Source: Melioribacter sp.
GTDB taxonomy: Bacteria; Bacteroidota; Ignavibacteria; Ignavibacteriales; Melioribacteraceae
Length of the DNA: 45,060 nt
Direction: 5' to 3'
NCBI GenBank assembly: GCA_012026935.1
Contig: VEPI01000028.1
Location: 44,841 to 89,900 of the forward strand
A program made the translations under genes and the position numbers. Shown here in pieces: positions 27,672-37,570 of this stretch (position 1 is the stretch's first letter; every line of letters starts with the position of its first letter). The notes under the pieces are model-generated. The model saw nothing but the letters and a program-made list of their open reading frames with translations. It did not search any database and was not told the origin of the DNA.

Positions 27672-30597
27672 TAATCGAGAAAAGTATATTGATTATAATG
27701 AATTAAGAAAGAATTTTGATGGTGATATTCTATTAGATGAATTATCTAAAATTATTTATGCTACAGATGCTTCAGTTTACCGAGAAAAACCTCTAGCTGT
27801 TGTAATCCCTAAAACAAAAAATGACGTAAAGTTAATTGTAAGGTTTGCATCTGAGAATAACATTTCGATCATTCCGCGAGCAGCCGGAACTTCATTAGCG
27901 GGACAGGTGGTAGGCAACGGTATTGTTGTAGACATTTCAAAATACATGACTAAAATTCTGGAACTGAACACTGAAGAAAAATGGGTTAAAGTTCAACCCG
28001 GGGTTGTATTAGATGAACTGAATATTTATCTGAAGAGACACGGATTGTTTTTTGGTCCGGAAACGGCTTCCGGCAACAGATGTATGCTTGGCGGAATGTT
28101 GGGGAATAATTCGTGCGGTTCACATTCTATATTATATGGCTCAACCCGCGATCACGTTCTAGAAGCAAATGTAATTTTAAGCGACGGCTCGGAAGTTTGT
28201 TTCACAACTTTGAAAAAAGAAGAACTAGTTGAAAAATGCAATGGACCTTCCCTTGAAAATAAAATTTATAAAAATTTATTTGAGATATTGTCGGACAAAA
28301 AAAATCAAGAAGAATTAATTAATGAGTACCCTACTCAAGAAATAAACAGAAGAAATAACGGCTACGCAATTGATCAACTCTTGAAATGTAATGCTTTCGG
28401 AATGGGAGACGCAGATTTTAATGTTTGCAAACTGTTAGCCGGCTCAGAAGGAACATTAGCTTTCACGACAGAAATAAAATTAAACTTGGTTCCTCTTCCT
28501 CCCAAAGTTGTTGGTGTTGTTGCCATTCACATGAATTCTTTAGAAGAATCATTTAGAGCAAATCTTGTTGCATTGAAATATAAACCCGGTGCTGTTGAAT
28601 TAATTGATGGAAAGATTCTTGAGTACGCGAAAGTAAATATCGAACAAAAGAAGAATCGTTTCTTTATTAAAGGTGATCCGGCCGCTTTGGTAGTGGTCGA
28701 ATTTGCAAGAGATTCTGAAGAAGAGATAAAACAGATTGCAAATGAACTTGAAAGAGAATTGAGAGAAGGAAATTATGGTTATCACTTCCCACTATTGCTA
28801 AATGATGATGTCAATAAAGTGTGGTCTCTTAGAAAAGCCGGATTAGGATTATTAGGCAATATTCCAGGAGATAAAAGAACCGAACAATTTATTGAAGATA
28901 CTTGTGTCCGTCCGATTGACTTACCGGACTTTATGAATGAGTTTTGCCGGATATTAAAAAAGAATAATCTGGATTCAGCTTATTATGCACATCTTGGTTC
29001 AGGCGAACTTCATTTAACTCCAATGATGAATTTGAAAGATCCCTACGATGTAAAGCTATTCTATACAATGACAAAAGAAATTGCTCATCTTGTAAAAAAA
29101 TATAAGGGATCGTTAAGCGGTGAGCATGGTGACGGCAGATTAAGGGGTGAATTTATTCCCATTGTGATTGGTGAACATAATTACCAGTTGTGTAAAGAAA
29201 TAAAAAATGTTTGGGACCCGAAAAATATTTTTAATCCGGGTAAGGTTGTTGATACAGTTGCGATGAATACGAATTTGAGATTTGAAGTTGATAAGAAACC
29301 TAAAGAAATTTCTACCATTTATGATTTCTCGACAACAAAAGGAATTTTAAGAGCCGCTGAAAAATGTAATGGCTCGGCAGATTGCAGAAAATCCGATTTG
29401 ATCGGCGGAACAATGTGCCCGAGTTACAGAGCAACACGTGAAGAAAAGAATTCAACAAGGGCGCGCGCAAATACATTACGGGAACTTCTAACAAGATCTC
29501 AAAAAACAAATCCTTTTGACCATAGCGAAATTTATGAGGTTATGGATCTATGCCTTTCTTGTAAAGCATGCAAGTCGGAATGTCCGTCCGGCATTGATAT
29601 GGCGAAATTGAAAAGCGAGTTTTTGCAACATTATTACGATGCGAATGGAACACCTTTAAGAACAAAATTGATTGCGTACTTACCAAAAATTAATTCAATC
29701 ATTTCAAAATTTACCAGCATTGTAAATCTATTTCTAAAGTATAAACTGATAAATCAATTAATAGGATTTAGTCCGAAACGCTGCATCCCTTTACTATCAA
29801 AAAATACTTTCCTTAATTGGCATAAAAAAAATAAGGATAGGTATAAAAAAACAAATTATCCGAACGGAAAATTATTTTTATTCGTTGATGAGTTTACGAA
29901 TTATAATGAATCCGAACTGGGTGTAAAAACTTTTCTTCTATTTACTCGTTTGGGCTATGAAGTTGTAATCCCGAAACATTTGGAAAGCGGAAGAACATTT
30001 ATTACCAAGGGTTTATTAAGAAATGCAAAAAAAATAGCGAATGAGAATATAAGGTTGCTAAAAGATGTAATTGATCCGGAAACACCTTTAGTGGGAATTG
30101 AAGTTTCAGCAATTCTTTCTTTTAGGGACGAATACCTTGATCTTGTTGATGCTGAATTAAAAGTAGATGCCGAAAAAGTGTCGGAATCAACTTTTACGAT
30201 CGAAGAATTTCTTTCAATGGAAAACAAGAAAGGGAAAATATCTTCTTCATCTTTTACAAATGATTTCAAAAAAATTAAACTACATGGTCATTGCCAGCAA
30301 AAAGCAATAGCGTCAACAAAGGCAACAATTGATATACTTTCATTGCCGCAAAATTATGAAGTGGAAGAAATTCCATCCGGTTGCTGCGGAATGGCTGGAG
30401 CCTTTGGTTACGAAAAAGAACATTATGATCTATCAATGAAAGTTGGAGAGTTGGTTCTATTCCCTGCAGTGAGGAAGGAAAATCCCGATACGATAATTTG
30501 CGCACCCGGTACAAGCTGCAGACATCAAATTAAAGATGGTACTGAAAGAACGGCATACCATCCTATAGAAATAATTTACGATGCTCTTATAAAATAA
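27655..30597 (+). CDS. FAD/Fe-S D-2-hydroxyacid dehydrogenase (YdiJ-like)
   Basis: 980 residues. Residues about 40-260 are a PCMH-type FAD-binding domain ([35 protein letters not shown]), followed by an FAD-oxidase C domain (about 270-540, with [13 protein letters not shown]). Two ferredoxin-like clusters follow (Cys residues in [16 protein letters not shown] near 570-590 and [12 protein letters not shown] near 635-645), then a CCG-type domain (GHCQQK near 878, [10 protein letters not shown] near 909). This is the architecture and length of E. coli YdiJ and of glycolate/D-lactate dehydrogenase GlcD+GlcF fused in one chain, which oxidise D-2-hydroxyacids (D-lactate, D-2-hydroxyglutarate) and pass electrons to a carrier. 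The start overlaps the glycosyltransferase by 17 bp; the next gene begins eight bases after its stop. Substrate unknown. Confidence 0.9.
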   Translation: MQTRFDNREKYIDYNELRKNFDGDILLDELSKIIYATDASVYREKPLAVVIPKTKNDVKLIVRFASENNISIIPRAAGTSLAGQVVGNGIVVDISKYMTKILELNTEEKWVKVQPGVVLDELNIYLKRHGLFFGPETASGNRCMLGGMLGNNSCGSHSILYGSTRDHVLEANVILSDGSEVCFTTLKKEELVEKCNGPSLENKIYKNLFEILSDKKNQEELINEYPTQEINRRNNGYAIDQLLKCNAFGMGDADFNVCKLLAGSEGTLAFTTEIKLNLVPLPPKVVGVVAIHMNSLEESFRANLVALKYKPGAVELIDGKILEYAKVNIEQKKNRFFIKGDPAALVVVEFARDSEEEIKQIANELERELREGNYGYHFPLLLNDDVNKVWSLRKAGLGLLGNIPGDKRTEQFIEDTCVRPIDLPDFMNEFCRILKKNNLDSAYYAHLGSGELHLTPMMNLKDPYDVKLFYTMTKEIAHLVKKYKGSLSGEHGDGRLRGEFIPIVIGEHNYQLCKEIKNVWDPKNIFNPGKVVDTVAMNTNLRFEVDKKPKEISTIYDFSTTKGILRAAEKCNGSADCRKSDLIGGTMCPSYRATREEKNSTRARANTLRELLTRSQKTNPFDHSEIYEVMDLCLSCKACKSECPSGIDMAKLKSEFLQHYYDANGTPLRTKLIAYLPKINSIISKFTSIVNLFLKYKLINQLIGFSPKRCIPLLSKNTFLNWHKKNKDRYKKTNYPNGKLFLFVDEFTNYNESELGVKTFLLFTRLGYEVVIPKHLESGRTFITKGLLRNAKKIANENIRLLKDVIDPETPLVGIEVSAILSFRDEYLDLVDAELKVDAEKVSESTFTIEEFLSMENKKGKISSSSFTNDFKKIKLHGHCQQKAIASTKATIDILSLPQNYEVEEIPSGCCGMAGAFGYEKEHYDLSMKVGELVLFPAVRKENPDTIICAPGTSCRHQIKDGTERTAYHPIEIIYDALIK

Positions 30598-30605
30598 TTA
30601 TTCAT

Positions 30606-31733
30606 ATGAAAAAAACTAATGATGAAAATATTAAACAACATTATTTAATGGATAGTGCACCAGGCGCAGTAACAAAAATAAACGGTAAAGAATATTCTTA
30701 CTTCGGCGGAACAAGTTATTACGAACTGCATAAAAATAAAGAAGTAATCAACTCTGCTATCAATGCATTAAAAAAATATGGGATTAATAGTTCATCTTCC
30801 CGAAATAGTTATGGTACAACACAGCTTTTGTTGGATGTGGAAAGGGAAGCATCGAAATTTTTTAATTGTGATGATGCTGTTTATTTGCCTTCCGGATTTC
30901 TAAGTGATTTAGCTGGAGTACATGCTTTATCGAGTAGAAAAATGTTTGATGTTATTTTTATAGATGAGATTTCTCATTACAGTAATGATTACGCAGCCAA
31001 GTTAAGCGGTAAACCAATTTATAAATTCTCGCACATGGATGATGTTGATCTCGAAAAAAAAATGTCCAGCAATCTTCTGCCAAGGCAACAACCATTAATA
31101 ATCACGGACGGAATATTTCCAATATTCGGTAAGATTGCACCGGTTAAGAAATATTTGAGTATCATAGAAAAGTTTAACGGAATTTTATGGGTAGATGATG
31201 CACATGCGCTTGGTATTCTTGGACCAAACGGAAGAGGAACTTATGAACATTATGGTTTAACTTCGGAAAGATTTTATTTTGGAGGAACCTTTTCGAAAGC
31301 TTTCGGAGGATTTGGCGGAATTATTCCGGGAAATAAAAAATTTATTGATGAGATTAAAAATAATCAGATACAAAACGGAGCTACACCGCCGCCTTCATCT
31401 GCTGCCGCTGCAAGTTTAACGGGATTAAAATTAGTTAAATCAAAACCGGAGTTGAGACTTAAATTGTGGAGAAATGCCAAACGATTGAAAACAGGATTAA
31501 GAAGTTTGGGTATTGATGTGGAAGATACAAATGTACCAATCGTGGCATGGGCGATGGGCAATAAATCTGAAATGCAAAAAATTCAAAAAGAGTTAATGAA
31601 AAAGAATATTGTAATACAGTACATCCAGTATATTGGTTCGGGGGATGAAGGTGCGTTAAGAATTGTTGTCTTTTCTTCACATACACCACAGCAAATTGAT
31701 AATTTAATTTATGAGCTGAAAAAGATTATCTGA
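30606..31733 (+). CDS. Alpha-oxoamine synthase-like PLP enzyme (BioF/KBL/SPT family)
   Basis: 375 residues of fold-type I PLP enzyme in the alpha-oxoamine synthase group. The Schiff-base Lys is Lys231 in GGTFSKAFGGFGG; the cofactor ring is bracketed by VDDAHALG (Asp197, His200); SSSSRNSYGTT, AVYLPSGFLSD and GALRIVVFSSHTPQQID are further family landmarks. Family members condense an amino acid with an acyl thioester with loss of CO2 (BioF, KBL, serine palmitoyltransferase, HemA). It is divergent and slightly short at the N-terminus, so its donor and acceptor cannot be read from sequence. No other biotin, haem or sphingolipid gene is present nearby, and it is flanked by a YdiJ-like dehydrogenase (eight bases upstream) and a LysA-type decarboxylase (44 bp downstream), which argues for a pathway of its own. 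Confidence 0.85.
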   Translation: MKKTNDENIKQHYLMDSAPGAVTKINGKEYSYFGGTSYYELHKNKEVINSAINALKKYGINSSSSRNSYGTTQLLLDVEREASKFFNCDDAVYLPSGFLSDLAGVHALSSRKMFDVIFIDEISHYSNDYAAKLSGKPIYKFSHMDDVDLEKKMSSNLLPRQQPLIITDGIFPIFGKIAPVKKYLSIIEKFNGILWVDDAHALGILGPNGRGTYEHYGLTSERFYFGGTFSKAFGGFGGIIPGNKKFIDEIKNNQIQNGATPPPSSAAAASLTGLKLVKSKPELRLKLWRNAKRLKTGLRSLGIDVEDTNVPIVAWAMGNKSEMQKIQKELMKKNIVIQYIQYIGSGDEGALRIVVFSSHTPQQIDNLIYELKKII

Positions 31734-31777
31734 GTATTTAGAATTACTATATACTAGTTAGGGAAAAACTGAAAGCA

Positions 31778-33022
31778 ATGGAAAATATTACAACAATTGA
31801 TAAAAATTTATTTATTAATTATGCTGAAAAATATGGTACGCCATTATATATATATGATGCGGATCTAATTGTAAAGCGGTACAAAGAACTTTATAAGTAT
31901 ATAAAGTGGCCAAAGCTAAAAATATTATATGCGATGAAAGCAAACTATAATATCGGCATTTTGAATTTGCTGAAAAATAATCAAGCCTTTCTTGATACAG
32001 TTAGCCCGGCAGAAGTGCATCTTGCATTAAAATTGGGATTCTCGAAGGAAGATATTTTATTCACAGCAAATAATATTACCGATGATGAAATGCACGAAAT
32101 TAAAAAAACCGGCGTGCTTTTTAACATTGGTTCGTTGAGCAGGTTACAAAAATTTTCTGCTGCCTATCCGGGAAGTGAAGTTTGTATTAGATTTAATCCG
32201 GATGTTTACGCGGGAGAACATAAGCATGTACAAACCGGCGGAGCAATTACAAAATTTGGTGTGTTGTTGTCAGAGGTTGATCGAATAAAAGAGATTACTA
32301 ATAAATATAATATCAAAGTTATTGGACTTCATGAACACACAGGTTCGGGGATAAGTGAGACAGATAAAATTTATAAAAGTATGACGAACTTGCTTGGAAT
32401 TGCAAATCAACAAGATTTTCCGCATTTGCAGTTTATAGATTTCGGTGGAGGGTTTAAGGTTCCTTATAAACCAACAAGTACAAGAATTGATTACGCAGGA
32501 TTTGGAGAAAAGATCAGTTCTATTTTCTCTGATTTCTGTAAACGGTATGGAAGAGATTTATATATTTATTTTGAGCCTGGAAAATATATTGTTGCTGAGT
32601 CGGGATATCTTTTAATGGAAGTGAATTCCATAAAAAATAACAGAGAAAGATTAATTGCCGGTACAAATTCCGGATTCAATCACCTTATACGACCTTTGCT
32701 TTACGATGCATATCATCAAATTGAAAACATTAGTAATCCAAAAGGTGAATTAAAAATTTATGATGTATGCGGGAATATTTGCGAGACAGGCGATTGCTTT
32801 GCAGAGCAGAGAGAATTACCGGAAATTCGTGAAGGTGATAAACTTATTATTAAAAATGCCGGCGCTTATTGTTATTCCATGGGCAGTATTTATAATTTAA
32901 GATCAATGCCCTCTGAATTATTGGTTGCCGGAGGAAAAGAGTTTTTAATTACGAAAAGACTATCAAACAAAGAATTAGCAGACTCATTAATTTCTTCCGC
33001 TAATGACGAAATTAATTTATAA
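31778..33022 (+). CDS. lysA: Diaminopimelate decarboxylase-type PLP enzyme
   Basis: 414 residues of fold-type III PLP decarboxylase. Key sites: the PLP Lys54 in YAMKANYN, HEHTGSGI, the glycine loop FGGGF, EPGKYIVAESG, CGNICETGDCF with the catalytic Cys of the partner subunit, and NAGAYCYSMGSIYN. RFNPDV and the H-x-x-x-TGG...TKFG segments agree with LysA rather than with ornithine or arginine decarboxylases. The usual EPGR of LysA is EPGK here, and the SPAEV/FTANNITDDEM segments differ from the common G-E-L and F-x-G-x-x-K forms, so a related substrate is possible. It might make lysine from meso-diaminopimelate, including diaminopimelate salvaged from murein, or serve the pathway of its three upstream neighbours. 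Last gene of the four-gene unit. Confidence 0.82.
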   Translation: MENITTIDKNLFINYAEKYGTPLYIYDADLIVKRYKELYKYIKWPKLKILYAMKANYNIGILNLLKNNQAFLDTVSPAEVHLALKLGFSKEDILFTANNITDDEMHEIKKTGVLFNIGSLSRLQKFSAAYPGSEVCIRFNPDVYAGEHKHVQTGGAITKFGVLLSEVDRIKEITNKYNIKVIGLHEHTGSGISETDKIYKSMTNLLGIANQQDFPHLQFIDFGGGFKVPYKPTSTRIDYAGFGEKISSIFSDFCKRYGRDLYIYFEPGKYIVAESGYLLMEVNSIKNNRERLIAGTNSGFNHLIRPLLYDAYHQIENISNPKGELKIYDVCGNICETGDCFAEQRELPEIREGDKLIIKNAGAYCYSMGSIYNLRSMPSELLVAGGKEFLITKRLSNKELADSLISSANDEINL

Positions 33023-33177
33023 TTATTCCATTGCAGTATTATTTCAATTCTCATTTTTCTTTAATTTCCTAACAACAATAAGAGAGTTATCTCTGTAAAA
33101 TAACAGTACTTTAGATTTTAATTTCATATAAATGTATATTAACAAATAACTCTACGTAAATATTTTGTACAAGAATT

Positions 33178-36021
33178 ATGAATTATTATTCAATCATACC
33201 TATAGTAGCACTTCTTTTTAATGGGGCTGTATGGAGTTATATATTTATTAATAGAAAAGAACGACCCATCAATAATTCTTTTCTACTTTACTCAACAAAT
33301 TTAACACTATGGATTGTCTTAGAAATTATTTTGCGCCAGCCTCTGCCAGCAGAATATATTATGCCTCTTATAAAGATTGAATCAATAATGAGTTTGGCGT
33401 CGGCTTTTTGGTTCCTAAATTTTACTTATACTTTTATTGGAAGGAAAAGGGATTTGATCTTTTACATTTTTTCTACATCCGTTTTTACAACTGTCTTAAC
33501 AAGTATAAGTACTAATTTTATTTTTACAGGTTACATTAAAACAATATGGGGTTATGATAAAATTCAAGGCGGACTTTATTTCCCGGCAGTTATAATAGCT
33601 ATTATTTTACCTGCTATTTACTCGGTATATCTCATAGTGACAAAAATAAAATCAACTACAGACTATACTTATAAAAAAACTTTGCCTTTAATACTTATGG
33701 GTTCATTAATAACTCTCATTTTAGGTTTAGTCTCTAATGTGCTGCTTCCTCGTATACTAAATATTCACAATATAGTCCAAATCGGAGAATCGGTAACTGT
33801 AGTTCAATCATATTTCATTTTGATTGCTGTAATTAAGTACAGATTATTTACCCCTGGAGTTGAAGATATTGCAAACGATCTATTCGCAAGTATGAAAGAG
33901 GCTGTGCTCATTCTTGATAAAGGGGGTAAAATACTTCAATCTAATGCATATGCTGATAGATTATTCAGAGCGAATCTTGAAAATAAAAAAGAAGTAGTCA
34001 ATGTTAACAATCTATTTAGTAACTATGAAATAAACAAAGACTTCTCTGATTCCGAGGTAGATTATATATCGAATGGTGAAAAGAAAATACTCTCTCTCAC
34101 ACAAATGGGGATTATACATAAGAATGTTGAACTAGGAAGAATTCTTATTGCACGCGATATTACTGAACGCAAACAAGCTGAAGAAGCGTTGCGTGAATCC
34201 GAGGCAAAATTCAGATGGCTGTTTGAGAATGTCCCTGATGGAATTTACCTTAGCACACCAGACGGTAAACTTGTTAATGTCAATGATACCTTAGTGCAGA
34301 TGCTTGGTTATAATTCTAAGGAAGAACTTTTATCTGCAGATATTGTGAATGAATTATACCTGAAACCTTCCGAAAGGACATTTTGGATAGAGAAACTAGA
34401 AGTCAACGGTAAGTTACACAGCATAGAGCTTCATCTTAAACGTAAAGATGGTACTCCATTGACTGTGAGAGAAAATGCTCATCTGCTTGCTGATAAACGT
34501 GGTATGCTGTTTTATGAAGGCACGCTGACTGATATCACCAAGCTCAAAGAGGCAGAGAAAGCGTTGCGTTCATCTGAGATCCGCTTCCGTTCGGTTTGGG
34601 AAAACTCAACAGATGGAATGCGACTAACAGACAAAAATGGAAAAATTGTTGCAGTTAATGAAGCATTTTGTAATTTGATAGAAATGAAAGCACAGGACCT
34701 TTTAGAACAACCACTTACAGTTACATATAAAGAGAACATAAACAAAGAGGGTATGCTTCGAAACTATCGGACCCGCTTTGAAGAGAGAAGTTTCCAAACT
34801 AATCTTGAGCAGAAGCTTAAACTCCCTTCGGGCAAAGTTGTATTTCTTGAAGGCACGTATACATTTGTTGACATTGAATTCGGTGATGCACTCTTGCTGA
34901 GCGTCTTTCGTAATATAACTGAAAGGAAGCTGAATGAGCAGGCACTCAAAAAAAATAAATTAATGATGAACCGCGCTGAAGAAATTGCTCATTCGGGTAG
35001 TTGGGAATTGGATTTAGAAACTGATAAATTAAATTGTTCGTCGGAACTTTTCCAAATATATGGTCTTCAACCCGAAAATTTTGACGGGAAGTTTGAATCA
35101 ATTCTAAAATTAGTTCACTCTGAGGACTCCGATAAAATTCTAGCAAATATTAATCATGCGCGCGAATCGCATGAACCTTTTGAACACTACGAAAGGATAA
35201 TTAGACCGGATGGTGAACAACGTATTTTGTTTACAAAGGGAATTGTTCTTGACAACACCGAAGGAAGTGCAAAAACTATTTATGGCTCCTGCTTGGATGT
35301 AACTGAATTTAAAAGAGTAGAGGATGCACTAATTAACTCTAGCGAAAAGTTAAGAGCACTTTCGGCAAGTCTTGAAGCAGCAAGAGAAGAAGAACGTTCA
35401 TATATAGCTAGAGAACTTCATGATGAACTTGGACAGGTATTAACTGCTATTAAAATGGATCTAACCTTGATGCAAGATGATTTACAAGTCAAACCGAATT
35501 TGCTAAAAGGAGAATTAACTGAACAATTGGTTCAAATTGAAAAAATGATTGATCGCCTTATCAGTACAGTAAAGAATATCGCAACTGAACTTAGGCCGGA
35601 TATTTTAGATCACCTGGGATTAATTGCCGCTTTAGAATGGCAAGCAAAAGAATTTGAGAAAAGGCATAAAGTCAGTTGTGATTTTAATAGTAATATCAAT
35701 AAGATTGAATTGGGAAAAGATATATCAACGGCCGTTTTCCGTATATTTCAAGAAACATTAACAAATGTTGCGCGACATTCGTATGCTTCACAAGTGGCAG
35801 CCAAGATACAATTGCTGGGAGACAAATTAATTTTAGAAGTTGAAGATAACGGCAAGGGAATATCAAAAGAACAACTATTCAATATCTCATCAATTGGAAT
35901 AACGGGAATGAAGGAAAGAGCAAAATTTTTAGGGGGAAAAGTTTTTATTGAAGGCCAAGAAGGAAAGGGAACAAAAGTTTTTCTCGAGATGCCTCTTTCC
36001 CATGGGGACCAAATTAAATAA
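33178..36021 (+). CDS. 7TM, multi-PAS sensor histidine kinase (HisKA_3 type)
   Basis: 947 residues. About seven hydrophobic helices occupy residues 1-230, as in the 7TM N-terminal sensor region of histidine kinases. Four PAS-like domains follow (about 235-330; 335-455 starting ALRESEAKFRWLFENVPDG; 460-580 starting ALRSSEIRFRSVWENSTDG; 590-715 starting near NRAEEIAHSGSW). A coiled linker leads to the HisKA_3 phosphorylation site, His748 in ARELHDELGQV, and an HATPase_c domain with FQETLTNVARHS (N box) and EDNGKGIS. HisKA_3 kinases pair with NarL-type regulators, and such a gene begins 15 bp downstream. A ligand for the membrane part or PAS domains cannot be deduced. The 155-bp upstream gap suggests its own promoter. 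Confidence 0.93.
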   Translation: MNYYSIIPIVALLFNGAVWSYIFINRKERPINNSFLLYSTNLTLWIVLEIILRQPLPAEYIMPLIKIESIMSLASAFWFLNFTYTFIGRKRDLIFYIFSTSVFTTVLTSISTNFIFTGYIKTIWGYDKIQGGLYFPAVIIAIILPAIYSVYLIVTKIKSTTDYTYKKTLPLILMGSLITLILGLVSNVLLPRILNIHNIVQIGESVTVVQSYFILIAVIKYRLFTPGVEDIANDLFASMKEAVLILDKGGKILQSNAYADRLFRANLENKKEVVNVNNLFSNYEINKDFSDSEVDYISNGEKKILSLTQMGIIHKNVELGRILIARDITERKQAEEALRESEAKFRWLFENVPDGIYLSTPDGKLVNVNDTLVQMLGYNSKEELLSADIVNELYLKPSERTFWIEKLEVNGKLHSIELHLKRKDGTPLTVRENAHLLADKRGMLFYEGTLTDITKLKEAEKALRSSEIRFRSVWENSTDGMRLTDKNGKIVAVNEAFCNLIEMKAQDLLEQPLTVTYKENINKEGMLRNYRTRFEERSFQTNLEQKLKLPSGKVVFLEGTYTFVDIEFGDALLLSVFRNITERKLNEQALKKNKLMMNRAEEIAHSGSWELDLETDKLNCSSELFQIYGLQPENFDGKFESILKLVHSEDSDKILANINHARESHEPFEHYERIIRPDGEQRILFTKGIVLDNTEGSAKTIYGSCLDVTEFKRVEDALINSSEKLRALSASLEAAREEERSYIARELHDELGQVLTAIKMDLTLMQDDLQVKPNLLKGELTEQLVQIEKMIDRLISTVKNIATELRPDILDHLGLIAALEWQAKEFEKRHKVSCDFNSNINKIELGKDISTAVFRIFQETLTNVARHSYASQVAAKIQLLGDKLILEVEDNGKGISKEQLFNISSIGITGMKERAKFLGGKVFIEGQEGKGTKVFLEMPLSHGDQIK

Positions 36022-36036
36022 AATTCAGAGGGTGCA

Positions 36037-36666
36037 ATGAAAATAATAATTGTTGATGACCATGAATTGGTGCGTGAAGGATTAAAAAAAGTTCTTCTCA
36101 AGGAACCCGGAATACAATTGGTCGGTGAAGCAAACAATACATTAGAACTTTTTAAATTATTGGAAGAAACGGAAGTTGATTTGGTGGTACTGGATATTAC
36201 AATGCCCGGAAGAAGTGGTCTAGATATTATCAGCGAACTCAAAAACCTGAATGATCATATTCGTATTCTGATTTTGAGTATGCATCCCGAAGAAAGATTT
36301 GCGTTACGAGCATTAAAAGCAGGCGCTTCCGGCTATTTATCTAAAGAAGCAGCTGCAAGAGAATTAGTTACAGCTATTAGAAAGATTATGAGCGGCGGGA
36401 GGTACGTCAGCGCCAATCTTGCAGATCATTTACTTAGTAATCTAGACAATGATCTTGGTAAACTACCACACGAAAATTTATCCAACCGCGAATTTGAAAT
36501 TTTCCGTCTGATTGCTAAAGGTAAATCGGTTGGACAGATTGCAGAGGAACTAATACTGAGTGTGAATACAATAACTTCTTATCGCTCCCGTATGATGGAG
36601 AAAATGAATTTTAGTTCAAATGCGGAAATTGTTCGCTATGCAATTGAGCATAACCTCATCGAATAA
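36037..36666 (+). CDS. NarL/FixJ-family response regulator
   Basis: 209 residues. The receiver domain (1-120) has the acid pair Asp7-Asp8, phospho-acceptor Asp53 in VVLDITMPG, Ser in LILSMHPE and Lys in GYLSKEAA. The C-terminal LuxR-type helix-turn-helix starts LSNREFEIFRLIAKGKS, with VNTITSYRSRMMEKM as recognition helix region. It should be phosphorylated by the HisKA_3 kinase encoded 15 bp upstream and control transcription; its targets are unknown. AGAGGG precedes the start codon as a good ribosome-binding site. Confidence 0.95.
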   Translation: MKIIIVDDHELVREGLKKVLLKEPGIQLVGEANNTLELFKLLEETEVDLVVLDITMPGRSGLDIISELKNLNDHIRILILSMHPEERFALRALKAGASGYLSKEAAARELVTAIRKIMSGGRYVSANLADHLLSNLDNDLGKLPHENLSNREFEIFRLIAKGKSVGQIAEELILSVNTITSYRSRMMEKMNFSSNAEIVRYAIEHNLIE

Positions 36667-36750
36667 ATATGAAACAGACAATGCTTTTTTCTATTTGTAA
36701 GAAAGTATTAAGTGAATTATCCTCAAACAGTTGACTTCAAATCAATTTAT

Positions 36751-36767
36751 GCCACAATAATTGTGGC
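36751..36767. promoter_or_regulatory. 17-bp palindrome upstream of stand-alone receiver gene
   Basis: GCCACAATAATTGTGGC is a perfect inverted repeat of eight bases around a central A, 98 bp ahead of the receiver start. It lies between the NarL-type regulator gene and the receiver gene, so it may be the binding site of that dimeric regulator or a small transcript-end hairpin; no T-run follows. Confidence 0.4.
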
Positions 36768-36865
36768 TATCACGCCATAGTTTTATTGGCACAAAAAACA
36801 ACTGAATCGCTCTAATGGATTAATATCAAATATATTATAATCCATTTTAAGAGATTGAGTTCAAT

Positions 36866-37246
36866 ATGAAGTTATTAATTGTTGACGATTCAAAAGAAAT
36901 TAGAGATAGGATCTTAAGACTTATAAGTGCAAACACACAATTTACTAAAGTGTTTCAGGCGGAAAATTTAATTCAAACAAAAAATATAATTTCAACAGAA
37001 TTTCCGGAAGTACTTTTATTAGATATACAGTTGCATGACGGTACAGCATTCGATATACTGGACTCCATTGACAGATCAGCCTATTCGCCAATTATTATGA
37101 TTCTTACGAACTTCGATTTGCCTTTATACAGAGAAAAAGCTGCCGAAAAGGGAGTTTCTTTTTTCTTCGATAAGTCAACAGAATTTTTAGATCTTAAATA
37201 TGCATTGCAAAATTTTATATCTAAAGATCAAGGCTTTTTTTTCTAG
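36866..37246 (+). CDS. Stand-alone response-regulator receiver domain protein
   Basis: 126 residues, only a receiver (CheY-like) domain: acid pair Asp7-Asp8 in IVDDSK, phospho-acceptor Asp53 in LLLDIQLHDG, Thr in MILTNFD and Lys in FFDKSTEF. There is no output domain, so it must act by protein contact or as a phosphate sink. It is 199 bp downstream of the kinase/regulator pair and probably has its own promoter. Partner unknown. Confidence 0.92.
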   Translation: MKLLIVDDSKEIRDRILRLISANTQFTKVFQAENLIQTKNIISTEFPEVLLLDIQLHDGTAFDILDSIDRSAYSPIIMILTNFDLPLYREKAAEKGVSFFFDKSTEFLDLKYALQNFISKDQGFFF

Positions 37247-37570
37247 TACGGGATAATATAATCAGAATGATTATAAATTCGAATTGATTTGAGAAACAAC
37301 AAATAAGTATTTGCCCCTGACAGTTCTTCATCAGTATTTCTTTTTAATGATAATCCTTGTCGAGATTAGTGATATACAACACTTAGTAAAAAATTTAATA
37401 TATAAATAAATTCCAAAAATGTTGAATCCACACCAAATTCTTGTCACGGAAACGGTTACAAAGGTGTAACATGAATGGTTACATCAAAATCACGAAGTAA
37501 GCGCTACCACAAAAATTATTGCACCGATATATAGCCTACAGAATTTTATCAATAAAAAAGGAGCAATAAA
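37247..37570. promoter_or_regulatory. 324-bp intergenic region ahead of the tandem proteases
   Basis: No gene is seen. The right part contains three GTTACA half-sites: GTTACA at 37455-37460, TGTAAC at 37465-37470 and GTTACA again at 37478-37483. The first two form an inverted repeat around AAGG, and the last two another around six bases; the two forward copies are 23 bases apart, about two helical turns. This is a plausible operator array 88-116 bp before the start codon. AAAGGAG lies at a good distance from the ATG at 37571. Confidence 0.5.

Noticed and set aside
30606-31733. Biotin synthesis enzyme BioF
   Set aside because: No other biotin gene is nearby and the sequence is divergent, so only the family-level call is kept.
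35748-36242. 164-codon minus-strand reading frame
   Set aside because: It lies antisense to the histidine kinase ATPase domain and regulator start, both of which have clear conserved motifs.
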